A DNA stretch of 12,170 nucleotides from Candidatus Colimonas fimequi (lineage in GTDB: Bacteria > Bacillota > Clostridia > Peptostreptococcales > Anaerovoracaceae). Below are positions 1 through 6,425 of this stretch, piece after piece; position 1 is the first letter of the stretch; the number at the start of each line of letters is the position of its first letter. Where the stretch lies: NCBI GenBank assembly GCA_018065295.1, contig JAGHTQ010000051.1, positions 1-12,170 on the forward strand, written 5' to 3'. A model generated the notes under the pieces. The model was not told where the DNA came from and did not search any database. It saw only the letters and a program-made list of their open reading frames with translations. The position numbers were made by a program, and so were the translations under genes.

Positions 1-10
1 ATTTAGTTGG

Positions 11-16
11 AAAGGA
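11..16 (+). promoter_or_regulatory. Ribosome binding site deciding the first gene's start
   Basis: AAAGGA lies 8 bases before the ATG at 25. It supports that ATG over the in-frame TTG at 7 and ATG at 16, both of which are too close to it or overlap it. Nothing further upstream is in the window, so the operon promoter and any earlier genes cannot be seen. Confidence 0.6.
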
Positions 17-24
17 TGAAAGAT

Positions 25-1167
25 ATGGACTTTTCATTAACAAAAGAACAGGCTATGCTCAAGAAACTGGCTGCACAGTTCGCAGAAGAAGAACTCGAAC
101 CTATCGCAGCTGATATCGACCGTGATCATGCGTTTCCAGTAGAAAACTTTGATAAGATGGTAAAGTTAGGATTCACAGGAATCGGCGTTAAGGAAGAGTA
201 TGGCGGCACAGGCGGTGGCATGCTGGAAAAGGTTATCGCTGTATCAGAATTCGCTAAGAAGTGTATGGCTTCAGCAGCAACTCTTTCAATTCACCTGATC
301 GCTCCACACGCAATTCAGGACTTCGGAACAAAGGAACAGAAAGAAAAGTATCTGCCAAGACTGACTAAGGGCGGCGAACTCGGCGCATTCGCACTGACAG
401 AACCAAACGCAGGATCAGACGCAGCAGGCGTTAAGACAGTTGCAGTTTATGACGAAGCAACTGATGAATACGTAATCAACGGTACTAAGTGCTTCATCTC
501 AGGTGGTGCTAGAGCTGGCGTCCTGGTAATCTTCGCTATGACAGAACCTAAGCTCGGTACTAGAGGCATGTCAGCATTCATCATCGAAAAGGGAATGCCA
601 GGCTTCACATATGGTAAGATCGAAAGCAAGATGGGTATCAGAGGTTCAGAAACAGCTGAACTGGTATTCGAAGATCTGAGAGTTCCAGCAGCAAACCTGC
701 TTGGTAAGAAGAACGGCGGATTCAAGATCGCTATGAAGGCTCTGAACGCAGCAAGAATCGGTGTTGCAGCTCAGGCTCAGGGCGTTGCTGATGAAGCAGT
801 AGCACTTTCAGTTCAGTACTCAAAGGAAAGAGTACAGTTCGGTAAGCCAATCGCAGCTCTCCAGGGTATCCAGTGGTACATCGCTGACATGGCTACAAGA
901 TCAGAAGCAGCTAGAAACTTAACTTACTATGCAGCATGGCTTGCTGACACTGGTAAGGACTTCATGAAGGAAGCTGCAATGTGCAAGTACTATGCAGCAG
1001 AAAACGCTCGTTTCGTAACTAACCTTGGTCTGCAGATCCACGGTGGTTATGGTTACATGAACGACTACCCACTCGAAAGAATGTACAGAGATGCTAAGAT
1101 TACTGAAATCTACGAAGGTACTGCAGAAGTACACAAGGTAGTTATTTCAAGAGCAGTAATGGCATAA
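25..1167 (+). CDS. Acyl-CoA dehydrogenase, short-chain (enoyl-CoA reductase type)
   Basis: This is a flavin-dependent acyl-CoA dehydrogenase. In this setting it probably runs as an enoyl-CoA reductase with the EtfAB encoded next. The 380 residues match the usual 379-383 of clostridial butyryl-CoA dehydrogenases, and the protein begins MDFSLTKEQ as that family does. Visible motifs are the FAD/substrate signature FALTEPNAGSDA (122-133), an RVQFGKPIA segment (269-277) and the C-terminal IYEGT motif, in which Glu364 is the expected catalytic base. The ATG at 25 is chosen because of the AAAGGA site ahead of it and the family's N-terminus. etfB follows 22 bases downstream. Codon use is very biased (Glu almost always GAA, Arg AGA, Lys AAG), as in highly expressed genes. 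Substrate chain length (acryloyl-, crotonyl- or another enoyl-CoA) cannot be read from the sequence. Family assignment is firm; substrate is inference. Confidence 0.95.
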   Translation: MDFSLTKEQAMLKKLAAQFAEEELEPIAADIDRDHAFPVENFDKMVKLGFTGIGVKEEYGGTGGGMLEKVIAVSEFAKKCMASAATLSIHLIAPHAIQDFGTKEQKEKYLPRLTKGGELGAFALTEPNAGSDAAGVKTVAVYDEATDEYVINGTKCFISGGARAGVLVIFAMTEPKLGTRGMSAFIIEKGMPGFTYGKIESKMGIRGSETAELVFEDLRVPAANLLGKKNGGFKIAMKALNAARIGVAAQAQGVADEAVALSVQYSKERVQFGKPIAALQGIQWYIADMATRSEAARNLTYYAAWLADTGKDFMKEAAMCKYYAAENARFVTNLGLQIHGGYGYMNDYPLERMYRDAKITEIYEGTAEVHKVVISRAVMA

Positions 1168-1189
1168 TTAGGAAGGGAGAGCACTAAAA

Positions 1190-1993
1190 ATGAGAATTTA
1201 TGTATGTGTAAAACAGGTTCCTGATACATCTGGCGTTGTAGCAGTAAACGAAGACGGTACTCTGAACAGAGCGTCAATGCAGACTATCATCAACCCTGAT
1301 GACTTAATCGCTATGGAACAGGCACTTATGATCAAGGATGCAACTGATTGTCAGGTAACTGCAATCACAATGGGACCTCCTCCTGCAGAAGGAATGCTGA
1401 GAGAACTGTTAGCAATGGGTGCTGACGATGCTATCCTGGTATCAGCTAGAGAATTCGGCGGATCAGATACATTCGCAACATCACAGATTCTGGGCGCAGC
1501 TATCGACTACACTGGTCTTGGCGAAGACGACATGATCTTCTGCGGCAGACAGGCTATCGACGGCGATACAGCTCAGGTTGGTCCACAGATCGCAGAAAAG
1601 CTGCGTCTCCCACAGATTTCATACGCAGATGAAATCGTTAAGGAAGGTAACGAAGTAACAGTTAAGAGAATCCTCGAAGACGGTTACATGATGATTAAGC
1701 AGCAGACTCCTTGCCTCGTAACTTGCATGGCAGGTCAGGACAAGAAGGCTAGAATGATGTCACTGTCAGGTATCAACGCAGCTTACAAGAAGCCATACAC
1801 TGTACTGGACTTCGAAGCTCTGAAGGAACACCCATTCATCGAACTGGACAAGATCGGTCTTAAGGGTTCACCTACAAACATCTTCGTATCATTCACACCT
1901 CCACTCAAGGGCATTGGCCAGATGCTGGAAGGCGCTGACAAGAAGACAACTGATACATTAGCTAACATCTTATTAGAAAAACACGTTATCTAA
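1190..1993 (+). CDS. etfB: Electron transfer flavoprotein subunit beta
   Basis: This is the beta subunit of the soluble heterodimeric ETF that passes electrons to or from the acyl-CoA dehydrogenase encoded just upstream. Its 267 residues are normal for the family. It opens with MRIYVCVKQVPDT (VKQVPDT at 7-13), followed by NPDD (35-38), MGPPPAE (61-67) and GRQAIDGDTAQVGP (119-132). The last motif is the nucleotide/flavin-binding loop; the form with GDTAQVGP is, from memory of the family, typical of ETFs that bind NADH and a second FAD, including electron-bifurcating ones, whereas mitochondrial-type ETFs bind AMP and have a different loop. Bifurcation is therefore possible but not shown. A purine-rich SD precedes the ATG. 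The gene is 22 bases after the dehydrogenase and 18 bases before etfA, a standard bcd-etfB-etfA order. Confidence 0.95.
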   Translation: MRIYVCVKQVPDTSGVVAVNEDGTLNRASMQTIINPDDLIAMEQALMIKDATDCQVTAITMGPPPAEGMLRELLAMGADDAILVSAREFGGSDTFATSQILGAAIDYTGLGEDDMIFCGRQAIDGDTAQVGPQIAEKLRLPQISYADEIVKEGNEVTVKRILEDGYMMIKQQTPCLVTCMAGQDKKARMMSLSGINAAYKKPYTVLDFEALKEHPFIELDKIGLKGSPTNIFVSFTPPLKGIGQMLEGADKKTTDTLANILLEKHVI

Positions 1994-2011
1994 GAGAAAG
2001 GAGATAAAATC

Positions 2012-3121
2012 ATGGCATTTAACAGCAGCGATATTGGTGCTTTTGAGAATATTTGGGTATTCTGTGAACAGAGAAATGGTGTTATGATGAACACTTCATA
2101 CGAACTGGTTTCAGAAGCAAGAAAGCTTGCAGACGAAAGAGGTTCAAAGTTAGTTGGTCTGCTTCTCGGACATAACGTAGAAGGACTGGCTAAGGATCTG
2201 GGTGGATACGGTGCTGACGAAGTTATCGTAATCGACGATCCAGCTCTCGAAATTTATACAACAGATGCATACACTAAGGCTATTTGCGACTGCGCAATGG
2301 ATCTTAAGCCAGAAGTAATTCTTCTTGGTGCATCAAACATCGGTAGAGACCTTGGTCCTAGATGTGCAGCTAGACTGACAACTGGTCTGACAGCTGACTG
2401 TACTCATCTGGACATCGACATGAACGTATATACTGACTTCCTGAAGAAGGCATCAACTCTTCCTGAAGCAAGATACGAGAAGTTCCCTATGGACGACGTT
2501 AACCTTAAGATGACAAGACCTGCATTCGGCGGACACCTGATGGCTACAATCATCTGCCCAAGATTCCGTCCATGTATGTCAACAGTAAGACCTGGCGTAA
2601 TGAAGAAGGCTCCATTCGATCAGGCTAAGGCTGACGCTTGCGTTATCACTCCATACGCTGTAAGCATTACAGAAGCAGATCTGAAGACAACAGTTCTCGA
2701 CGTTGTTAAGGCAACAAAGAAGATCGTTGACCTGATCGGTGCAGACGTAATCGTTTCAGTAGGTAGAGGTATCAGCAAGGATATCGAAGGCGGTATCAAG
2801 CTTGCAGAAGAACTTACAGAAGCATTCGGCGGCGGCGTTGTTGGCGGCAGCCGTGTAACAGTTGACTCAGGTTGGCTCTCACCTGACCACCAGGTAGGCC
2901 AGACTGGTAAGACAGTACATCCTAAGGTATACGTAGCTCTGGGTATCTCAGGCTCAATCCAGCACAAGGCTGGCATGCAGGATTCAGAACTGATCATCGC
3001 AGTTAACAAGGATCCTGACGCTCCTATCTTCGAAATCGCTGATATCGGTATCTGCGGCGACCTGTTCAAGGTAGCTCCACTGATGATTCAGTCACTGAAC
3101 GAAGCTAGAGCATCTAAGTAA
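2012..3121 (+). CDS. etfA: Electron transfer flavoprotein subunit alpha, with an internal insertion
   Basis: This is the FAD-carrying alpha subunit of ETF and partner of EtfB. The C-terminal FAD domain (about 246-360) is intact: GRGI (251-254), GGSR (278-281), QVGQTGKTVHPKVYVALGIS with SGSIQH just after it (294-318), and NKDPDAPIF followed by GDLF (332-352). The N-terminal half has the usual alpha-subunit fold, including LGASNIGRDLGPR (105-117). At 369 residues it is longer than ordinary alpha subunits (about 310-340). The extra length includes about 30 residues (137-166) between the LTADCTHLDID and TRPAFGG segments, which normally lie close together, plus a short N-terminal leader. There is no ferredoxin domain such as some clostridial EtfA proteins carry. 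A good AAAGGAG site precedes the ATG. A hairpin follows the gene. Confidence 0.95.
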   Translation: MAFNSSDIGAFENIWVFCEQRNGVMMNTSYELVSEARKLADERGSKLVGLLLGHNVEGLAKDLGGYGADEVIVIDDPALEIYTTDAYTKAICDCAMDLKPEVILLGASNIGRDLGPRCAARLTTGLTADCTHLDIDMNVYTDFLKKASTLPEARYEKFPMDDVNLKMTRPAFGGHLMATIICPRFRPCMSTVRPGVMKKAPFDQAKADACVITPYAVSITEADLKTTVLDVVKATKKIVDLIGADVIVSVGRGISKDIEGGIKLAEELTEAFGGGVVGGSRVTVDSGWLSPDHQVGQTGKTVHPKVYVALGISGSIQHKAGMQDSELIIAVNKDPDAPIFEIADIGICGDLFKVAPLMIQSLNEARASK

Positions 3122-3137
3122 TTTGATATAATTTAAC

Positions 3138-3171
3138 ATCTCACTGTCTGGCTTATGCCGGGCAGTGGGGT
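3138..3171 (+). terminator. Long hairpin after etfA with a weak T-tract
   Basis: An 11-pair stem (3142-3152 with 3157-3167, two of the pairs G-U) closes on a TTAT loop. Four more pairs, partly G-U, extend the stem down to 3138/3171. The bases that follow are TATTGTTATATA, not a clean run of T, so it may be a leaky terminator or an mRNA-processing or stabilising hairpin between etfA and the CoA-transferase gene. A TATAAT with an upstream TG (3124-3132) lies just before it, but no convincing -35 accompanies it. Confidence 0.6.
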
Positions 3172-3205
3172 ATTGTTATATATCGGAATTAATGGAGGAA
3201 ATTAA

Positions 3206-4384
3206 ATGAAAACTGTATTTGAAGGATTAAAGGTTATTGACCTTACTTCAGCTCTGAATGGTCCACAGTGTACAATGTTCCTGGCAGACTATGGTGCAGA
3301 AGTAATCAAGATTGAACCTCTTGGCGGTGAACAGTGCCGTACATGGGGTCCTTTCGAACCAAATTCTGGCGAAAGTGCATTCTTCGCAACATATAACAGA
3401 AACAAGAAGGGCTGCACACTTAACCTGAAGTCAGAAAAGGGTAGAGAAATGCTCTATGAACTGGTTAAGGATGCTGACGTTCTGGTAGAAAACTACAAGG
3501 GCGGCGTAACAAAGAAGCTGGGCGTTGACTATGAAACAATCAAGAAGATCAACCCTAACATCATCTACGCTTCATCATCAGGTTTCGGCCAGACTGGTCC
3601 TATCTCACACAGACCTTGCTATGATATCGTAGCACAGGCTATGGGTGGTATGCTGAACCTGACTGGTTTCAAAGAAACAGCTCCTGTTAAGGTTGGTCCT
3701 TCAGTAGCTGACCACGTTACAGGTATCTTCCTTTGCGTAGGTCTTCTGATGGCTCTGTATCACAGAGAAAAGACTGGCGAAGGTCAGATGGTAGACGTAT
3801 CAATGATGGACGTTATGATCGCTATTCTGGAAAACGCTATCCCTACTTACACAGTATGCGGCGAAATTCCTGAAAGAAACGGTAACATCGACCCATCAAT
3901 CGCACCATTCGACGTATTCAGCTGCAAGGATGGTTATGTAGCACTTGGCGTTGGTAACGACAGAATGTTCGACAAGTTCTGCAAGACAATTGGTCACGAA
4001 GAACTTCTCTGCGACAAGTATGCAACTAACGATCTGAGACAGAAGAACTATCTTGATGGACTGAGACAGACAATCGAAGATTGGACTGACCTGTACACTA
4101 AGAAGGAAATCGAAGCAATCATGGACGAAGCAGTTATCCCTTGCGGTCCTGTAATGGATATGAAGGAAGTTATCGAACATCCACAGACTCAGGCTAGAGA
4201 AATGATCGTTCCTATCGAACATCCAACAGCTGGTACTATGGATCTTCTTGGCTGCGTAATCAAGATGTCAGAAACTCCTGGTGCTATCGTAACTGCAGCA
4301 CCACTTGTTGGACAGCACAACCGTGAAGTATTCGGACTTACTGAAGAAGAAGAAAAGCAGTTAATCGAAGAAGGAGTTATCTAA
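3206..4384 (+). CDS. Family III CoA-transferase (CaiB/BaiF type)
   Basis: This enzyme moves CoA from an acyl-CoA donor to a carboxylic acid acceptor through an aspartyl-CoA thioester intermediate. The 392 residues are typical. The N-terminus (FEGLKVIDLTSALNGP, then LADYGAEVIKIE) is the classical CaiB/BaiF opening. Further family signatures are NRNKKGCTLNLKSEKG (64-79), VENYKGGV (94-101) and YASSSGFGQTGP (121-132). Asp169 in PSVADHVTG occupies the position of the catalytic aspartate of formyl-CoA transferase. A TREK-like helix region (KTGEGQMVDVSMMDVMIA) follows, again as in the family. A GGAGG site lies 7 bases before the ATG. Lying between etfA and the ammonia-lyase-like gene, it most likely activates the substrate of the same pathway, using the product acyl-CoA as donor. 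Acceptor specificity is unknown. Codon use is as biased as in etfBA. Confidence 0.93.
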   Translation: MKTVFEGLKVIDLTSALNGPQCTMFLADYGAEVIKIEPLGGEQCRTWGPFEPNSGESAFFATYNRNKKGCTLNLKSEKGREMLYELVKDADVLVENYKGGVTKKLGVDYETIKKINPNIIYASSSGFGQTGPISHRPCYDIVAQAMGGMLNLTGFKETAPVKVGPSVADHVTGIFLCVGLLMALYHREKTGEGQMVDVSMMDVMIAILENAIPTYTVCGEIPERNGNIDPSIAPFDVFSCKDGYVALGVGNDRMFDKFCKTIGHEELLCDKYATNDLRQKNYLDGLRQTIEDWTDLYTKKEIEAIMDEAVIPCGPVMDMKEVIEHPQTQAREMIVPIEHPTAGTMDLLGCVIKMSETPGAIVTAAPLVGQHNREVFGLTEEEEKQLIEEGVI

Positions 4385-4442
4385 CTCTTCCTTTAAAAAT
4401 ATTACTCATGAACAATATGAAATATTAAAAAGGAGAAAAGAC

Positions 4443-5294
4443 ATGAGAAAAGTATCATACTTAAGCTACAACATGACAACAGCTGACGCTAACTCACCTG
4501 ACGGTATCGTTCCAGTAGGTAGACAGTTCGACTTCATCGGCGACGTAGAAACAGAAAACATGATTCTGATCGATGGCGACGAATCACTTTGCCTGGGCTA
4601 CACTGGCGTAGAAATGTTCGAAGACGTATATGTTGGCGACATGATGGAATACAAGGCAACAACAACTAGAATCAGCGAAGGCTCATCAAGAGACTGCGTT
4701 ATCGAAGTTCTGAAGCTGGCTACACCTGCATCAAGAGCAGGCGTTGAAGGCGCTAAGGTTGGCGACATGGTATGGTTCGACGAACCTGTACTTTGCTCAA
4801 AGGGTAATGTAAGACTGGTAGTTAAGAAGCACCTGCAGAGAGGCGCACAGCCTGACGGTCTTGTTGAAGAACCTTGGTTCGAAAACGAAGACTTCCCAGG
4901 AACTGGCTTCGATCCAGATCACCCAAATCACATGGAATTCAGATACAGAATGTCAGACAGAGACGTATTCTATCTTGGTGGCGTAGTTAACGGCGCAAGA
5001 AACCTGACTCTCATGGAAGACACTGCTAAGAGACTGATGGCTAGAGAATTTGGTAACACTGGTCACATCGTTAAGGTAGAAAAGGTTAGACTGTATGAAC
5101 CATGCTACGCTGGCGACTACCTGGTATACTATGCAAGAGTTAACAAGGTTATCGGCGACAAGATCGTAATCGAAGTTAGAAACTTCAAGTACATCGACCT
5201 GCCAGAAAACCCAGAATTCCCAAGCTCAATCGACGTTCTTGCTGAACCTAAGTTCTGCACAAACGTACAGTATGTTTTCGAAACTTACAAGTAG
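4443..5294 (+). CDS. Duplicated hotdog protein, likely beta-aminoacyl-CoA ammonia-lyase (Kal/Acl-like)
   Basis: The 283 residues contain two related hotdog halves, about 1-130 and 164-283, joined by a linker. Both resemble 3-aminobutyryl-CoA ammonia-lyase (Kal) and beta-alanyl-CoA ammonia-lyase (Acl), which are single-domain proteins of about 125-145 residues that remove ammonia from a beta-aminoacyl-CoA to give an enoyl-CoA. The first half keeps IGDVETE (32-38), LIDGDESL (42-49), VYVGD (62-66) and DEPVLC (113-118). The second keeps YLGGVVNGAR (177-186), YEPCYAGDYL (218-227) and AEPKFC (267-272). Shared features such as Y(V/A)GD and EPxxC show the internal duplication. It is the last gene before a strong terminator and has an AAAAAGGAG site 8 bases before the ATG. 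The neighbours (CoA-transferase, dehydrogenase, EtfAB) fit a deaminating role. A hydratase acting on a related CoA ester is the main alternative. Similarity is judged from remembered family sequences, not a search. Confidence 0.75.
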   Translation: MRKVSYLSYNMTTADANSPDGIVPVGRQFDFIGDVETENMILIDGDESLCLGYTGVEMFEDVYVGDMMEYKATTTRISEGSSRDCVIEVLKLATPASRAGVEGAKVGDMVWFDEPVLCSKGNVRLVVKKHLQRGAQPDGLVEEPWFENEDFPGTGFDPDHPNHMEFRYRMSDRDVFYLGGVVNGARNLTLMEDTAKRLMAREFGNTGHIVKVEKVRLYEPCYAGDYLVYYARVNKVIGDKIVIEVRNFKYIDLPENPEFPSSIDVLAEPKFCTNVQYVFETYK

Positions 5295-5323
5295 GATATA
5301 AAGCTTAATTTATAATAACTATT

Positions 5324-5358
5324 AAGAGAGGACCTTTATGGTCCTCTTTTTTTGTTTT
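5324..5358 (+). terminator. Intrinsic terminator of the catabolic operon
   Basis: AGAGGACC (5327-5334) pairs perfectly with GGTCCTCT (5340-5347) around a TTTAT loop. Three further pairs, one G-U, extend the stem to 5324/5350. A T-rich tract interrupted by one G follows. It closes the acyl-CoA module 30 bases after the last stop. Confidence 0.92.
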
Positions 5359-5385
5359 GTATTTACCTATGTACAAAGTGGCCAC
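5356..5385 (+). promoter_or_regulatory. Candidate operator repeats upstream of the MerR-family gene
   Basis: Two symmetric elements overlap the expected -35/spacer region. TTTGTA (5356-5361) and TACAAA (5372-5377) form a perfect inverted repeat around 10 bases, and GTGGCCAC (5378-5385) is a perfect 8-base palindrome. MerR-family proteins commonly bind dyads between -35 and -10 and often control their own gene, so this is a plausible autoregulatory site. The assignment rests on symmetry and position only. Confidence 0.35.
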
Positions 5386-5399
5386 AGTGATGGTATAAT
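5372..5399 (+). promoter_or_regulatory. Candidate promoter of the MerR-family gene
   Basis: A perfect TATAAT (5394-5399) preceded by TGG gives an extended -10. TACAAA (5372-5377), 16 bases upstream, is a poor -35, which would suit an activator-dependent or extended -10 promoter. Transcription would start near 5406, about 32 bases before the ATG at 5438. Confidence 0.5.
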
Positions 5400-5427
5400 T
5401 GTCATAATTGTTGACACCTTTAATATC

Positions 5428-5432
5428 GGAGG
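5428..5432 (+). promoter_or_regulatory. Ribosome binding site deciding the MerR-family start
   Basis: GGAGG lies 5 bases before the ATG at 5438. It rules out the in-frame TTG at 5408, which has no SD and would lie at about the transcription start. Confidence 0.8.
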
Positions 5433-5437
5433 CTTTA

Positions 5438-6301
5438 ATGGAGCAGAAAGAATATTATTGCATAGGTGAAGTATCATCTATTTGTAACATTTCAATAAGA
5501 ACACTTCGTTATTACGACGAAATTGAACTTATAGTTCCAGAAATCAGAAAAGAAGACAGTAAGTATAGGTATTACAGCAAGGAACAGATGGTAACAATCA
5601 TCATCGTTCGCAAGCTGAGACTCATGGGATTCGGACTTAAGGAGATTAAGCAGATCGTTACTCATAACGAAGTTAATATGCTTAAGAACTGCATCGAAGA
5701 GAGACTGACTAAGATTACTCAGGAAATCGCAGAACTTCAGGCGAGAGCAGAAGAAGGAGAAGATTTCTTAAGAAGACTTAACAGCGGTAGAGAAATCCTT
5801 AACCTTTATGATGAAGACGAAGCGTTCGAAGATAAGACATTCGATGAAATCAAGATCGAAGACATTCCTGAAATCAGCATGTACTATGACAGGAAGCTGA
5901 TGGAATCATATCGTAACGAAGATGTTTCTCTTGAGAGATGGGTAGGAATTAACGAAGAAGTTGCTAAGCTTGGCCTGCGCGCTATCGGACCGATCATCGT
6001 AACATTCCATACTGGACTTCTCGATCAGTTCATGTCTAAGGACTGTGAAATCGAATTCGGTATTCAGGTAGCAGCAAGCGAATGTGATAAGGTAAGAAAG
6101 TTCGGTAACTTCAAGGCCGTTACTATTTATCATGTAGGTCCATACAAGGATATCATCAAGACTTACATTAAGGCACTTCAGTGGATTAATGAGAATGGAT
6201 ATTCAGTAATCGGTCCTGTATCAGAAGAGTTTATCATTTCACCAGTTGACGTTACTAACGAGAGTGAACACGTTACTAAGATTCTCTTCCCAATTGAATA
6301 A
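5438..6301 (+). CDS. MerR-family regulator with GyrI/BmrR-like effector domain
   Basis: This is a 287-residue transcription regulator. The N-terminal winged helix-turn-helix (about residues 4-75) reads YYCIGEVSSICNISIRTLRYYDEIEL and then KYRYYSKEQ, the hallmark of MerR proteins. A charged helical stretch (about 80-115) would form the dimerising coiled coil. The C-terminal half (about 140-287) resembles the GyrI-like/BmrR ligand-binding fold, with KAVTIYHVGPYKDI, an ALQWINENGYSVIGPVSEEF segment and a final strand ending KILFPIE. No cysteine cluster typical of metal sensors is seen, so an organic effector is more likely. It lies between two terminators as a single-gene unit. It may control itself and perhaps the adjacent acyl-CoA or pilus operons, but that is inference, and multidrug-type regulation is equally possible. 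Codon bias is milder than in the catabolic genes. Confidence 0.9.
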   Translation: MEQKEYYCIGEVSSICNISIRTLRYYDEIELIVPEIRKEDSKYRYYSKEQMVTIIIVRKLRLMGFGLKEIKQIVTHNEVNMLKNCIEERLTKITQEIAELQARAEEGEDFLRRLNSGREILNLYDEDEAFEDKTFDEIKIEDIPEISMYYDRKLMESYRNEDVSLERWVGINEEVAKLGLRAIGPIIVTFHTGLLDQFMSKDCEIEFGIQVAASECDKVRKFGNFKAVTIYHVGPYKDIIKTYIKALQWINENGYSVIGPVSEEFIISPVDVTNESEHVTKILFPIE

Positions 6302-6313
6302 TTAAGCGTATTT

Positions 6314-6343
6314 AGGGCGAACCAGAAGGTTCGCTCTTTTTTT
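6314..6343 (+). terminator. Intrinsic terminator after the MerR-family gene
   Basis: GGGCGAACC (6315-6323) pairs with GGTTCGCTC (6328-6336), with one G-U pair, around an AGAA loop. A run of seven T follows at 6337-6343. It lies 13 bases after the stop and separates the regulator from the pilus operon. Confidence 0.92.
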
Positions 6344-6378
6344 GTTGGAAAAAGATGGAAGAAATTACCAAAAGGCTA

Positions 6379-6407
6379 TTTACAAATATTACCAATTATT
6401 GTAATAT
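6379..6407 (+). promoter_or_regulatory. Promoter of the Tad pilus operon
   Basis: TTTACA (6379-6384) and TAATAT (6402-6407) are separated by exactly 17 bases, a good sigma-70/SigA-type promoter. Transcription would start near 6414, leaving only a 12-base or so leader that begins about at the AAAGGA ribosome binding site (6415-6420) of the ATPase gene. This marks the ATPase gene as the first gene of its operon. Confidence 0.6.
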
Positions 6408-6425
6408 CATAGCGAAAGGAAAAAT

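Noticed and set aside
2620..3069. Open frame of 149 codons on the - strand inside etfA
   Set aside because: It lies wholly opposite a clear EtfA coding region, has no SD or family motif, and is explained by the biased codon use of the real gene.
4399..4426. AATATT repeats between the CoA-transferase and hotdog genes
   Set aside because: They are short, AT-rich and likely by chance; no stable hairpin, T-tract or convincing promoter is formed.
25..5294. Gamma-butyrobetaine (gbu-type) or carnitine catabolism cluster
   Set aside because: The dehydrogenase, ETF and CaiB-like genes would fit, but the hotdog ammonia-lyase-like gene does not, and no crotonase, CoA ligase or betaine transporter is present in the window.
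5411..5416. Perfect TTGACA -35 box before the MerR-family gene
   Set aside because: A -10 at normal spacing would fall on the start codon, after the ribosome binding site, so it cannot serve this gene.
5408..5437. TTG start giving the MerR-family protein ten extra residues
   Set aside because: GGAGG is placed 5 bases before the ATG at 5438, and the family begins just before the helix-turn-helix.
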